DNA from: Chenopodium formosanum
Taxonomy: Eukaryota; Streptophyta; Magnoliopsida; Caryophyllales; Amaranthaceae
Assembly (NCBI GenBank): GCA_024500155.1
Contig: CM044879.1
Coordinates: 21,920,572-21,984,571 of the forward strand
DNA: 64,000 nucleotides
Direction: 5' to 3'
The notes below the pieces were generated by a model. It worked only from the letters and a program-made list of their open reading frames with translations, ran no database searches and was not told the origin of the DNA. The first letter of the stretch is position 1, and every line of letters starts with the position of its first letter. The position numbers and the translations under genes are program-made. Positions 10,941 to 24,136 of this stretch are shown one piece after another.

Positions 10941-11267
10941 TTCTTATTTTAATAAATTTATTTAGTTAGCTAGTTATGACATACTTTGTGTATTTTTGAA
11001 AATAAATACAAAGAGACTATATTGAACTATAAGGTTTTATTAGTTACAATTATTCATTTTAATTTTATATTTTATCATTAACACTTATTAAATAAGTTTT
11101 ATCTTACATATATCTATAACATATGTCATAATTTCAACCTTTTTTTTTTAATTTCTATAACCATTTGTGAACAAAAAATTATAAGACCACTATACCAAAA
11201 TAATTTTAGCACAAGTAAATAATAAAAACATAAATTAGTGTTATAAAAAATTAAAACAAAAATTAAG

Positions 11268-11431
11268 GCCCGTTAGCCCGCGGGCAAGCCCGACCCGTTT
11301 AACAAGCGGGCATGGACAAAGTGTTAAGCCCGCATAAAAGGGTTCAGGTTTGCTACATAAAGCCTGTTGGACAAAAAAATATGCATAGGCCCGGCTCGCT
11401 ACCCGTCCAAGCCCGCAAATGATCACCTCTA
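11268..11431 (-). mobile_element. hAT-like end, remnant
   Basis: On the minus strand the tip reads TAGAGGTGATCA and runs into GGGCTTGGACGGG and GCCGGGCC. This is the look of hAT-family non-autonomous ends in plants (TAGRGGTG tip, GGGCCGGGC-rich subterminal part). The opposite end and 8-bp duplication were not found. The flanks (10940-11267 and 11432-11561) are AT-rich with no coding signal. Confidence 0.45.
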
Positions 11432-11561
11432 ATTATTAAGGGTTTTGTTAGAATTAGATTGGGTAAACTTGCGTAGGCTATTTGGTTCTAACATTTGCAC
11501 GTGAGACCATAAGGTCCACAATAAATTTATTATGGACCAGGTCCACCCAAGAATTTTTGTT

Positions 11562-12460
11562 TGAGCGGCCACTCATACCTTCTGCCTAGAATTAGAGAAA
11601 TTGAACGAAATGGAGCGGCCACTTCGTATAAAAGAGCGCCCGCTCTAAAGGGTTTGCGACTTGGGCCTGATTTGTGGTGTGAATTTGTGGGCTGCTTTGT
11701 TCGGGCTTTGTGGGCGGTGGTGCATGGTTGTATGGCAAGGCAATGGTGGCGGTTTGCTGAAGTAATTATTGCGGGGTGGTTTGGTGGTTGCTACTTGTGG
11801 TTTGGAGTCGCTTTGTGAGGAGGAGATGGTGGCAGAGGTGGTGAGCTGTGAGGATGCGGTAGTTGGTGGTTGTTGCTGGCGGTTTTTGCGGTGGCATGAG
11901 GGGGCAGCTCGTGTTGATTGGAGGTGGTTGCTCTTGGGGATTTGTGGGCAGCGTTGGTGCTGTTATTATTGTTGTTGTGGAGTGCGTATGGAGATGGAGT
12001 GGTGAAGGATAAAGGGCAGCAACAGCAGCTTGTAAATCTTGTTTGACTCAATTCGAGATTCCGAACTTGATCCAAACTTGAAACTAGATTATCGATCCGA
12101 ACACTCCTACAACCAAAAACAAACACGAGGGAGAATCGGGACAAAGACTAAAATAATAGAATAAAACGATGTAAAATAAAATAAAATACGAAACTAAAAT
12201 AAATAGGAAAACGAGATAAAAGAGAAATTATTAAAAACAAAAACTAAGAACTTAGGCTACAAACATTATAAAGTAAGAAAAATAAACAAATCACCAAAAT
12301 AAACTAAAAATTATTAAAAACTACAAAAATACTCAAATTAAAAGACAGACGGGAATAAGAAAATAAGAGAAATAAAGCCTAATACTAGGAAAATTATTAG
12401 AAACTAAACCGAAAAATAAGCATAAAAATACTCTAAAAGTGACATAAAAGTCACTTATCA
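11562..12460 (-). mobile_element. Truncated Athila-type LTR (F), minus orientation
   Basis: The minus-strand tip TGATAAGTGACTTTTATGTC at 12460 matches the start of LTR D. The AAATAAAA-rich tract and the segment around GAGAATCGGGACAAAG also match D in order, as does the block GAGAAATTGAACGAAATGGA with its GAGCGGCC palindromes. The 3' half of the LTR is missing at the 11562 side. Confidence 0.75.
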
Positions 12461-12962
12461 GCTAGCTAGCACGACCAATATCCCCGGCCAGCGCACATGC
12501 GTGGTTGTTGGGCCAGCTGCTGAGGCTAGTCCATGGCTAGCAGCCATGCTAGCTAATGCGCCTAATCATCGATTGGCTCGGCCAATCCGTGGGTAGGTCA
12601 ATGACTTGTCATATGACTTATTTTCTCCGCTTCTCGATTTTAAAAATTTACTTGACTTGCAACACTTGGTTTCGACGCTCTAAGCTCGGAATCTCACGTC
12701 TTAATTTGTTTGTAATAACTCTATTGACTCATTTAATCCTTTGGATTAATTCGTCGTTACAGATCGCTTAATTGCTTGAGTGTGACCCGAAAGGTTTAGT
12801 CAAGATTAAGTTGTAGTATTAATTATACATTAATATTACTAATCTGAAGCAGCCTCCAGCTAGGAATTCTGATCAATTGACATCACTGAATAATTAGTAT
12901 TCTAATAATTCCGAACCCTCTATCGGAATAATACACTTGTTCGAAAGACACCATTCCTATCA
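12461..12962 (-). mobile_element. Diverged 5' end of an LTR related to element B
   Basis: Its reverse complement starts TGTGATAGGAATGGTGTC and goes on with CAAGTGTATTATTCCGATAG and CTTAATCTTGACTAAACC, matching the first 250 bp of the B LTRs at many positions. The B LTR has a CACGTGGC array, whereas this copy has a different GC-rich block built on GCTAGC (about 12461-12555). Confidence 0.65.
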
Positions 12963-13417
12963 CATATAACATGTCGTAGATGGTCATTTTAGAAGGGGGT
13001 CACTTTTAAGAAGATTAAGTGAAAAAGTGGGATTAATTTTAGTTATTTAAAAGGTGAGACTTATTTGAAAAGGCCACTTAGAATTGGGTTTTTACGTCAA
13101 TTTTTCTTATTTTTTGATATTTAACAAGCCGAACCAAACCGAAATAATAAAAAAAACGAATTACTCAGTATTAGTTTGGTTTGATTTTCAATACGATTGG
13201 TTTTAAACCGAATTACTCTCACCCCTACCAACCACCCTCTCTCTTGTCTCATCAATAAATCTATAAATTCAATATTATATACTTAAGTAATCACCAGCAT
13301 TATTGGTAAAGTACACATGTCGCGTTTCCAATATATTTTTTCCCACCACAAAAACCTTTTTTTTTCTTTTTTGATTAACGAACTTTTTTTTTCTTAAAAA
13401 AATAGGATAGCTAATAA

Positions 13418-13461
<44 letters not shown>

Positions 13462-13503
13462 CTAGTAGTAATAATAATAATGATAATAATAATAATAATA
13501 ATG

Positions 13504-13536
<33 letters not shown>

Positions 13537-14054
13537 GAATATGCAGCCTAAACAACCTAAAAAATAGAACAATAACAACTACTTAAACAAATAAATTCAT
13601 TAATCTCTAAAATGTATATTCCCTTAAATCTTTAATCGTTAATGTATTAAATGTAGTGTTCGTATTCTACTTTTAAAAAGGATTTTAACTTAATTTTAAA
13701 TACCTTATCTAATCTATAATAATTTGATAATATAAATAGATACTTCGTACAAACTTATAGTAATTTATAAAAATAATATATTCTTGTGAATATCTGAGCG
13801 TTGCTCGAGCAAAGAAATAGTATAAATAAAATATTAACCACTCACATCATCACTATACAAGTGTCAACTTCTAATAAAATTTTTTTCCTCTACAGGTTTT
13901 GGTAACATCATCATTTTTTTTTAAGATAAAAAAAGATTTGAACTTAGTAGATTAATTGCATGTTTCCTAAATTATTTTATGTAAAATTTGACTAACTATA
14001 CAACTTTTCTATAAATTAAAAATAAAAATAAAAATTAGTAGCTGGACTATTTAA
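12963..14054. other. AT-rich unclassified DNA with microsatellites and a hAT-like tip
   Basis: Holds an AGT/TAG run followed by an AAT run (13416-13534). On the minus strand there is a TAGGGGTGAGAG tip at 13227 next to AACCGAAC-type sequence, as in hAT-derived MITEs. I see no coding sequence. Confidence 0.55.
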
Positions 14055-14405
14055 TCTATACTATATATTAAGAGGCGTGTGTCACATGGCACTCTTTAAT
14101 GTATACGACACTATGTCACAATGCCACGTCACTATTCATGCGACACTTAAGCTTGCAACTCCATTTAACAAAATAAATAAATTATGATTTGATCTAAATT
14201 CGAACTCGGAACCTCCAACAAATAAAGGTTAAACACTTATCATCTCAACCACTATTGTTAGTGTTTTAAATTTCACATATTAACATTATATTCCTTTCTA
14301 ATTAGAGGTTATTTAATTTATTTATTCTTCACAAGATTAGAAAATAAATACATATGATGTTATAACAACCGTAACATCCGAGGCAACACCCGGATCAAAC
14401 ACTAG
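14055..14405 (+). mobile_element. Small non-autonomous Helitron
   Basis: Starts TCTATACTATATATTAAG after an A and ends CTAG. A short hairpin (ATCCG / CGGAT arms) stands about 11 nt before the end. These are the TC start and the CTRR end with hairpin of plant Helitrons. The base after CTAG is C rather than the usual T. Confidence 0.6.
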
Positions 14406-15688
14406 CTATACAAACAATTGAACATAAGATGATTTATAAAAATATTGCTTTTTCAAAACTTATTTATGATTTTCCGTTGGAATGAAACTTATTTACGAAA
14501 ATACAGTCCACGTAGGCTCGGGAATTGTAGGCGTCTTTCGAAGCGCACCTACGTTAAGCATGTGTGAATATGCTTGGCACTCTTAGGAAGTGGAAATTAA
14601 CATTACGATTAGGGACACGATTAGGGACAAAACAAAGTAGGGACCCGCCAACAATTTTTTAGAGAACTTGTAAACCGTTCACAGATCATAAAAGGCAACC
14701 ACGATTAAAAGGACAACGAATTGAAGGCAACAACGATTGACTTGCTTGTGAAGGTTACACCCCATTCATAATCCATGAGATTACTTACTCCATATGGTTC
14801 GGAACCACGAAAGGAGGATCGGGGATGATGGTACTAATTGAGTCATGGAGTCACATTCGCCCTTTGTCCAAATTGATTAAACATTCAATAATATTGTGAT
14901 CACTTGATTAAACAACAAGATTAAAAAGGAACCTAAACCAGTTGTCCAAATCATCTTATTAGTCGTGATTTTTAATACATATTCCCTTTCAACATGCAAT
15001 ATGGTGATCATAAATATAATAATAGAATAAACATCAATATTGGAAGCAATTCAACCATATCGTTAGTTAAATCAAATCATACTAATCCCTAATCATGATG
15101 CTAGGAATAAAAACAATAATAAGAGTAATTAAGTGATTAATTACTCACTTTCCGCATTACCTTGAATTGCTACATCATGAATAAACTGTTAGTAACATCA
15201 ATAACTAATAACTCAAACTGAAATTAAATTAAATTAAATTAAAAGTAGAGTTGATTTGGTCCAAACTCTCAGTTAATTATACCTTTCACCCCTTGGTTTA
15301 AGGACGGATCATCGGGTCAAGTATGGACTCCTTGGAGTGCTTAATGGAAGAATTATGGAAGAATAAGGAGGCTAGTGTTTAGGTTAAGAGGGAGAAGAGA
15401 ATGATTTTTTGGTGTAGGGAGAGAGAGAATGATTTTTGGTGCCCCGAACTACCGAAATCAGGTCTGTATTTATAGAGAAAATGATCAGGGGGATCACACT
15501 AAACCCTAAAAAGAATAAAATCCTAATTTGGGCGCCGTGACACAGTCAATGTCTGCCGTGATACGGTCACAGGGCACCGTGTCAAGGTATTATTTACCAT
15601 GGCGCGGCATAAAGTTTTGCCCTAATTTACACAGCTAAACTGATAAAGCGCGTGAAGAGCAGTACACGGAGAGTACGCAGAATAATCC

Positions 15689-17194
15689 TGATAAAGGAAA
15701 TAATTGTGTCGTTAGACAACTACACTTAAATCAAATACAATTTATAACACTCAACTAACCTAATACGAGTATATAGCAAGAAGAGGGATCGAACTACAGG
15801 GAGAAGCACATAAACACACATTCATCACTAGACTTTAAGTTATCTCGAGACAAAGAACGGAGATTAAACTAAGAGTAAAATGAATTAAAAATCAATATAA
15901 CTAAGCAACAAGGGGAATAGGTAGATGTAGGTGCCATTTGAACATGCAATAACATAAAAGCAAATCGATAGTGAGCTACACATGTATGAATATCGAAGTA
16001 AGGTCCAATCTAGCCGCCTTTCGGGGTTAATCAATTTCTCCTAACATAGCCTCTATGTTTCCACACTAGAACCATATATTGGGAGGTGCAATCAAAAAAC
16101 AATCGATAATAATGAACCCTAACTAAGTCAACTTCCGTTTCATGTTAGCAAAGATTCACCTTTAATCAACCAACAATGTGCACTTGCAAGAAGATTAAAA
16201 AATATTAATCATGCAAAGGTTTTATTCACAATCAATCCAATTCCAACACTATAAGCATGAACAAACAACAACTTCATCATCCCCACACCCTTAGCTAAGT
16301 GACTACTCACAAATCATGTTGAAAACAATATCAACCATCAAATCAATAAGCATCAACATGATTAATAAGCAAAGAAAGAGAATCAAAATAAGCAAAAAAA
16401 ATAAAATGCAACAAATTGCTCATTAATTGAAGTTGAAGATCTACAAAAGTTGAACAAGTTCCTTCTTCAAAATCCAAGCTCATCAATGGAGAAATCCACA
16501 CTTTCTCTCTCTACCAAAGGTAAATTAAGGGGGTTTCTCTCTCTACAAAATGTGGAAAAAAAGTCTAGTACAAAGAAAAACGTCAAACCCCGAAAAAGGA
16601 AAAGTCAAGGGGTTTAAATAACAAAAGAAAACAAAGAGGGATGAAGGAGGTGGTGCGTGCGCGCAACAACTACCGTGCGCACGCACAGGTGGGTCTGCAC
16701 GCACGCACCCCATGCTGCTGCTAGCTCTCCCTTCGAGCCAAAGATGTACGGCTGCTGGTGAGCTCGAGAGCGCTCTCATGCATCATGCTCATACGATGGT
16801 GATGAACAAGGCAGCCCAAAAATCTTCACTTTTGCGCACTCGGGACCATGGCATGTGATGATGTTGATGCACGAGAGAGCTAGCCATGAGTGGAAGTTTG
16901 CTCCTTGCCTTGAACTGTAGCCAACTAGACATCACGAGGCCATTTCTCGAGCATCCAAAAATCTTGGAGCTCCTTCCAAACTAGATTCCGAGCCACGAAC
17001 AACACCTACAATAAAAGAGGGTAAAGTGAGTAAAGTGGAAAAGACGAAAATACCCCTAAAATGCAAGAAAACACAAAATGGACTACAAACCTTATTAGCA
17101 AGAAAACAATAGAATGAAAGGGAAAAACACGAGAAAAAAAGCATAAAAAGGACTCTAAACTACTCCCTAAGAGTGACATAAATGTCACTCATCA
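15689..17194 (-). repeat. Element A 3' LTR
   Basis: 1506 bp. The minus-strand start TGATGAGTGACATTTATGTC lies at 17194, and the other end (TG on the plus strand) is at 15689 next to the duplication AATCC. A GC-rich module of GTGCGTGCGCGC and GCACGCACGCAC units (16653-16711) stands just upstream, in element sense, of a TATA-like TATTTAAA (about 16613-16620). Confidence 0.88.
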
Positions 17195-17234
17195 AATTCC
17201 CCCAAGCTAAACCTTTGCTCGTCCTCGAGCAAAG
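17195..17234 (-). promoter_or_regulatory. Element A polypurine tract and PPT-proximal hairpin
   Basis: Minus strand: AGCTTGGGGGAATT directly precedes the LTR and primes plus-strand DNA synthesis. Four bases upstream of it is a perfect hairpin (17213-17234) with 9-bp arms CTTTGCTCG / CGAGCAAAG and loop AGGA. Element E has the same arrangement. Confidence 0.8.
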
Positions 17235-19808
17235 CTAGAGCAAAAGAAAACAAAACGATATTATGGAAAGCAAAAGAAACAAATTAGAAACCAAGAGAAA
17301 GAATGTAAACTAACTCACTGGCATAAGAATCACGGTTGTTTTTAGCTATAACAAGCCCTTAAAACCCCATAGTCGCCTATGAGGACGAGTGAGGTCTCGT
17401 GAGGGTTTCCTAAGAGCTTAACCCACAACTCTTTACAAAAAAAAAACCAAGGCAAGACAACAAAAGGAAAAGAAAGAGAAACATGAAAAGAGAAAGCAAA
17501 ACACAAGCTCATATATGGACAAGAGATAGGGACAAGTACTAATGAATGCAAACCTTTCTAAACAGACAAATGTATGCACGTTCCAAGATGTCAATGGTTG
17601 ATTGAAACATAACACATGCTAAGCATAGAGAACTACTTAGGGCTCAATCCACCCTAGCCCCAACCAATCGGGCCATGTTCTCTCCACTAGCTTCAAATCA
17701 ACCCTTAAGCTGGCTTCTCAAGGTTCCACGAAGGAACCGGAAAAAGATAAAGAAATGAAAAACTTTGAGAAGGTAATCCCGACGTCTCAACTATGCATAC
17801 TCTTTCCATAGGTTTGAAGTCTATCTCCCTCTACCATTCTTTTTACCTAACCCACTAGAGTCCAAGGGTTTTTTTATTGGTTGTAACGTAAGGCTAAGGG
17901 TTAAGGCGGGGTAAAATTTTGTAATTTGGTGAATTTTCCTAAGTGAAGCAAAAACTGTGGCCAACGCTCAAAAACAAAACTCAAGAAGTCACTAAATATC
18001 AAATAAAAATACCAATAATGCCATTCCCCCAAGCTTATTTAACACAAACACACAATATTTCCCGCAATCTTGAACAAAGCATTGTCCTCAATGCTTAAAC
18101 TAGGGAAGAAAACGAAACCAATTAATGTTTTTGTTGTTTTTGTTTCTTCTCCATTTTTTTTAACTTTATTCATTGTCCTTGTCTTTTTTCAAACTTTGGA
18201 TGGCTTTTTCTTGAAACTTCATTTGATTTTCATAATTTAGCATCTTTCTTTACAAGCTCAACTCTAACCAAATCTCAAAGTGCTTCTTGTTTATGATCAA
18301 CAACTCAAAACTCAAACATCACATGTCAATGCTTCACTAACTAAAAGGGTTGGTAAACAAAGGCCATTAGGTTTGTAACGTGGTTTAAACAAGAGTGGGA
18401 AACATAAGGATCAAATTGGTTAGCAAATAGGTTTATGCAAAATAGAAAATCAAATTTGTAATAAAACAAAAAGAAAATAAAGAAAAATGAGAAAGGGTGC
18501 CCTTTTCCTCCCCTAGAGTGCTTTGGTCACGATCTTGAGAGCCATAAGTCAAAACAAGGATCAAGATATGCATAACTGAGGATCCTAATGCGCCACACAA
18601 CAAAGTGATGAAGGCTAGAACAATGTTACCTTACAAGGGATTATAACTAAGCAAATACCAACTAAGGGTGCCAAATCCACTATAAAGAGCAACACCATCT
18701 TACCACAAACCTGTGAACTAGGGCTTCATGGATTCCTAAAAGTTCTTAACTCGGCTACCTTAGCATGTAATATCCTAGAGTCAACCAATGACACTCTCAA
18801 ACCGTGCACACATTAACCACTTAGGAAGAAAGACATTCAAGAGTAAACAAATCCACAAGATAAAATGTCCAATCCAAGTTAAAACAAAGACACAACACCT
18901 AATTTCCTTGATTAAAATTAAAATCTTTTTTGTATTTTCAAAAAAATGGAGACGCATATACCCAAAGACATTGCAAAATTGAACCAATAGACCATCCAAC
19001 ATGAAATAAACGATCCCCCCTAAGCACGATAAGGCAATACCTTACGTCCAATCAACCACAAAGAATCCAAGGGAAAGGGGAAGGAGAAGTTCAATCCAAT
19101 AATACCAAAATAAGTCCAACAGGGCATTGCTAGGAGGGAAAGCAAGAAAAGATATTACCGGATGAAGGTTGATGCAAGACTCACAAAAGAGCTAATATAA
19201 CCTTTCAAACAAATACAATCCCTTCAAGCAATGTCGTATAGCCAAATGCGAGCTATAGTGGATCAAAACTTCGCGATTCAAATGCCGAAGAAAAGGCCAA
19301 GCAAGTAAAACAAAAGAAGGAAAATAGAGAAACTATACACAAAAGAAAGTTAGTAACTTCAAGAATAAATAAAGAAACTAAAAAAAAGAAATGAAAATAA
19401 AGAAAGAAAAACTATTCCAGAGAATGACAATCATGGGAATCAGGTAGCATAAAACATTGGAAAGATAGCATGAGTGAATCGGAAGCAGAGGATCATCAGA
19501 AAGCAATAGAGCAATGATCGAGAGAAACAACCAACGACATAAAGCATCAACAGACAAGCATCAACAAGAAGCCGACATTAACAGCACAGACCGAAAGAAA
19601 GTATGAATTAACAATCATCAACACTGATAAAGAAAATAGACCAAGAGTGAACCATAGAAGCAAAGGGGGCAAGTAAAGCGCATAACACCAACAAATAAAA
19701 CCCCTAAGCCTCAAATGAACTACCCCCTCACTCAAAACCTAACAACCAATAGGCATAAAAAAACAACACCCAAGAAAAAAACCAAGTAGGGGGGTAGCCA
19801 AGATGGAA
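17235..19808 (-). other. Element A non-coding region between env-like gene and 3' LTR
   Basis: No credible reading frame. Several blocks are shared with the 3' region of element E (for example around 17330-17420 and 18770-18830, compared with E near 53040-53140 and 51620-51690). It contains a second AGGA-loop hairpin (18077-18096, arms AAGCATTG / CAATGCTT) and a second AGCTTGGGGG motif (18026-18036). Confidence 0.7.
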
Positions 19809-21592
19809 TCACTCAACGCTATGGTAAGGGGTAGAATGGGCACTCCCCTCACCGGTCTCCAAAATGTCATCATTAGAGCTAGCTAAATCGCCCACCTCCA
19901 CGGGAGCCTTACCCTTCAACCTACCCAATCTCCTCGCCTTATCCACCTCGAAAAAATGAGACCAATCATCCATGATTGGTTCTCTCGACAAGCCCCACCT
20001 ACCAAATGTCTCGGGGTTAGGAAAAGGTGAAGGGTTCGAAGGGTCTTAAGTGTAATCACACCGGCCGGGCGTCTAATAGTCATAAGTGGCCGGGGAGGTG
20101 GCCACAATAGCACTAGGAGAGACATGGGGGCCTTCCCAATAAAGGTAACAAAGGCGAGGTCCTATGGAAGGGTCAAAGGTTTCCCATTGAGGGATAGGTC
20201 CTTGTTGGACCGGGAGGTAGGGATAGCTAAGGTATGGTTCGATCTCCCCCCTCCTAAAATGCAAATCATACACTTGGCGAGCATGATAGTCATAGCCAAG
20301 AACAAAGTCATGCCCCAAAGGCATAGAAGACAAGTGGCTCACATGCATAGAAGACAAAACATTAATAATAGAATCAATCTTGGCATGCAAAGTAGATTGC
20401 TCAAGTGAAGAAGAAGAAGTAGAGGAAGGGATAGGAGTACCTCCCCGCTTAACTGGGGGCAAAGCTTGGAAATTTGCTAAAGGGGCATTATAGGAGTTGG
20501 CACGTGACCGATTAGTCTTCCGCCGAAGAGAAGGATCAATGTTACACTTTTGGGGCCACCAAATAAGAGTATTGTTCTTCTTCCTTTTCCTTTGGGTGAT
20601 CTCCTTACTTGGAATGAAACACGATTGACCTTCTATATGGAAAGATCGGGCCTCTTTGTTCGCTCAAGAAACTTTTGATTGACAAGTGCGTACATGTTGA
20701 GGGAATGCGAAGGAGACTTTTCCTTTGGGTCCATTATGGGTGAAAGGTCACCAAGAAATGTCTTGTGAGAATCATCTAGGCTCATGGCAAGAATTGATAT
20801 CATGCCCCCAAGTTGAATGCTTCTCGAGAGCGTAACACCATCTCTAACATCAAGAAAACGGTTTATCAAATGTTGAGTGAAGTCTATCAATTCAAGCTCT
20901 CCCTGGTCATGGCTAGCCATCTATAGGCAACACAACTCTTCACGGGAAATAGCACCCAAAGAGTCCTTGGAACAAAGAGCATAAGTGAGGATGCAATTGA
21001 AGTAGCGCATGGCCAGATAAACAATGGAAGCGGCCTTGGAATTATGCGGCTCATAGTAATCCTCCTTGGCGATGCTACACCACCACTTTTGCTCGTCATA
21101 TTGATAAGAATCGCTCATCTTGACATTGGTCGGGTACACATAGTCATCTTCATCCACGCCGGAAGGGAATCGGAAGAAAGCACCAAGTTGAGATTTTGAA
21201 ATTCGATGATCATTATTGAAGAGTTGAAATGTCAATACCTTCGAATTATCATCATCATCTTCACTATTTTCCCGTTCCACTTCGAGAGAGGAAAGAAATT
21301 CAAAGGTCAAACGAGCATATGTGGGCGCATTAAGATCCAAGAAGTCTAAAAGCCCCAAATTCTTGGCAAGAATTCAGACATCTTTGTCAATACCAAGCAT
21401 TGTAGTTGTTTCTCGATTATAAAATCTTGTAGACTTAAGCTTCCTCTTTGATAGTTGAATGAACCTCACCTAATGGATTTCCTTTGAAAATTCGATTCTA
21501 TAAGTCTCAACTACCTTGGGAGGCGGAGGGACAACATGCCGGGATTCACTAGTGCTAGGCCTAGCTCTTTTGTTACGATGCGAAGAGGCCAT
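19809..21592 (-). pseudogene. ATHILA ORF-1 (env-like) gene, degraded
   Basis: Minus-strand ATG at 21592 (MASSHRNKRARPSTSESRHV). Early stops follow, then a clear ATHILA ORF-1 core (Pfam PF03078) from 21358: FQLFNNDHRISKSQLGAFF, KEDYYEPHNSKAASIVYLAM, RYFNCILTYALCSKDS, GAISREELCCL. A TAG at about 20921 breaks the frame just before MASHDQGELELIDFT; later pieces (20462-20073 and 20125-19809) lie in other frames. This gene stands where retroviruses keep env and is called env-like for that reason. A role in entry is unproven in plants, and I see no clear signal peptide here. Confidence 0.8.
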
Positions 21593-22913
21593 CTACAAGA
21601 ACAAAGGCCAAGCATGAGCAATTTACCATGAATTTGGTTCACATACAAGTGCACAAGATATAAAAGAAATCACCACCAAATAAAAATAGAGAATTGCTCA
21701 TGAAATTTCAAGCACAAAATCAATCCCAACAAAGCATAAGCAATTCACCATGAATTTGGTTCACATACAAGTGCACAAGATATAAAAGTAATCATTACCA
21801 AATAAAAATAGAGAATTGCTAATGAAATTTCAAGCACAAAGAAAATCCTAACATGAATGAAACAAGGACTTGATACAAAGAACTAATGCCATGAATATAG
21901 TAGCAACATAAAAATTTGCAATTTGAATAATGAAGCAACTAATTACAATCAAAGGCAAAAGTCCATTGAAATCATACCTCAATGATGCTTGAAAACACTT
22001 GAAATTGGAATAAAAGAATGAAACAAACTAATTAGAACACCAATTTGCAAGCTTCAAGTCCAAATTGCAAAACCCCCCAAATTCGAAATTCAAACCCAAA
22101 GTCGAATTTTTTTTTTTTTTTTGGGATCCAAAGTCTGCAGATTTTAGGGGGAAATTTGCGATTTTGCTACTGCTGTAATTCGGTGGAAGGAATGGAGTAA
22201 TTAAGGGGGAGAAGAAAGAAAAGAAAAGAAAATGGAGGAGAAGATGAAGGGAGGAAGTCGGGGAGAGAGAAAGAAAATGAAATAAGGAAAACAAGAGAGC
22301 CAAGACGTGAAAAAGGAGGGGGAATGGCTGCCCCTGCTGTGCGTGAGCACACACCCAACTGTGCGTGGGCACAGCAGGCAGGGGGGAAAGAAAGTGCGTG
22401 TTGGGCTAGCTTTGTGACGTACTGCTGCTGTGCTGCTGCGTTCAATTTAATTTTTTTTTTATTAGAGAAGTGTGTGAAGTGTGGTGTAGGATAACAGATG
22501 GTGGGGTATAGGTTAACAGATGGTATGTGAGGTGAGTGTATTATGGTACTCTCAATGGCGCTATCGAGCGTCATGCTCGAGTGATGCCCACGAGTAGGAC
22601 AGACCAAAAACACACTAAATAAAAATTCAAAACTTGTTCAAGATTAAAGTCCATGAGAGCGCAACCACGGGAGCGTCCCTGTTCCACCTTCACTACTCCG
22701 CTTGAACTCAATTTCAACCTTTTCAAACTTCAAAAGACAACAAAATGCGTTAAAATAAAAGTCCAAAAGATCCAAGAGTCCCTAAAATCAAAGAAAACAA
22801 AGAAAAATAAGAAAAAATCCCAAGAAAATAAAAGAATGGAAAATTAAAAAGGGATAAAAAGAGTTAGAAAACCGGGTTGCCTCCCGGCGTTAGCTCGACG
22901 CTCCTCGAACTAA
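21593..22913 (-). other. Element A spacer between pol and env-like gene
   Basis: Non-coding. Contains a nearly repeated 120-bp block (21620-21720 and 21735-21840), a T18 run, and a GC-rich module GTGCGTGAGCACACAC / GTGCGTGGGCAC (22338-22376) like those of the LTRs. The segment 22550-22680 resembles part of A's own LTR (GAGCGTCATGCTCGAGTGAT). No function is visible. Confidence 0.55.
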
Positions 22914-23509
22914 TCAAGGAGGATTAAATTGATGATGCACATCAAGAAGAGTTGTAGAAGTTGGCTCATCAATAGGGAATCCTTCATAATAAGGTTTAAG
23001 CCGGTGACCGTTGACTTTGAATGGGGAATGCCCATCTTGAGAAATCTCATAAGCGCCATATGGGAAGACCTTCGAAATGATGTGTGGCCCACTCCATCTC
23101 GATATAAGCTTGCCCGGGAAAAGCTTTAAGCGAGAGTTGAATAGGAGGACTTTTTGGCCTTTGACAAATTTCTTCTTCATGATTTGAGCATCATGCCAAG
23201 CCTTAGTCCTTGCCTTATACATGCTTGAACTATCATATATAAGCATTCATTCTTAACTCCTCTAGCTCATGTAGCTAGTTCAAGAAGTCTTTGCTCACCC
23301 GCACTATGGAGGTCAAAATTAATTTGCTTGATCGCCCAATGATTACGATGTTCCATCTCTACGGGTAAGTGACAATTCTTCCCATAAACAAACTTGTAGG
23401 GAGTAGTCCTTATTGGAGTTTTGAAAGCGGTCCTATACGCCCATAAAGAGTCAATGAGCTTAGAAGACCAATCTTTCCTTGTTCTAGCCACCGTCTTCTC
23501 CAATATCAC
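22914..23509 (-). pseudogene. Element A integrase C-terminal part
   Basis: Two broken minus-strand frames. The upstream one has DWSSKLIDSLWAYRTAFKTP and YGKNCHLPVEMEH, the conserved segment after the integrase core. The downstream one has KGQKVLLFNSRLKLFPGKL and SRWSGPHIISKVFPYGAYEI, the C-terminal SH3-like domain, and ends at a TAA at 22914. The catalytic core segment carrying the second D and the E (23510-23667) is frameshifted and full of stops. Confidence 0.8.
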
Positions 23510-23667
23510 TTTGAGCTCCCTATTGGTAATCTCCGCTTGACCACTCGTTTGAGGGTGGTAAGCAAGTCCTCTCTTATGAGATACCCCATATCTATCAAGA
23601 AGTCTAACAAAGGTGTGATGCTTGAAATGCGACCCCCATCACTAATTATAGCCTTTTGAACACCAAA

Positions 23668-24105
23668 TCACGGGAAAATCACCTTGTTGAAAAGATTAAC
23701 AACCACCTTTGAATCATTTGTAGGGGAGGCCACGGCCTCTGCCCACTTAGAGACATAGTCAACGGCAACCAAAATATACTTGTTCCCATGTGAAGAAATG
23801 AAAGGGCCCATGAAATCTATAGCCCACACATCAAAAACTTCAAGCTCAAGGATGGGTTTTTGCGGCGTTTCATGCTTCCTAGAAATATTTCCCATCCGTT
23901 GACATCTATCACAAGTCTTGACAAATATCCAAGCATCCTTTAATAGAGAAGGCCAAAAGAGCAAAGATTGTAGAACCTTGGAGGCGGTCTTTTGAGCACT
24001 CATATGCCCACCACAAGGAGAAGAGTGGCACATATGGAGAACACTTTGAACCTCGTCGTTGGGGACGCATCTCCTCAACAAACCATCGACCCCTCTCTTC
24101 AACAA
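23668..24105 (-). pseudogene. Element A integrase zinc finger and start of core
   Basis: Minus strand. The H-H-C-C finger (HMCHSSPCGGHMS ... CDRCQ) and the first catalytic aspartate in VWAIDFMGPF are followed by KYILVAVDYVSKWAEA. It is separated from the RNase H segment by a short stretch with stops and is truncated by a frameshift at 23668. Confidence 0.88.
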
Positions 24106-24136
24106 AATAGGATCATCCCAAATGTATCTCTTTGCC

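Noticed and set aside
13416..13534. AGT/AAT repeat as a functional element
   Set aside because: Plain trinucleotide microsatellite.
19809..21592. Env-like gene as evidence for an infectious endogenous virus
   Set aside because: ATHILA ORF-1 is a usual accessory gene of Athila retrotransposons, here full of stops and without a clear signal peptide.
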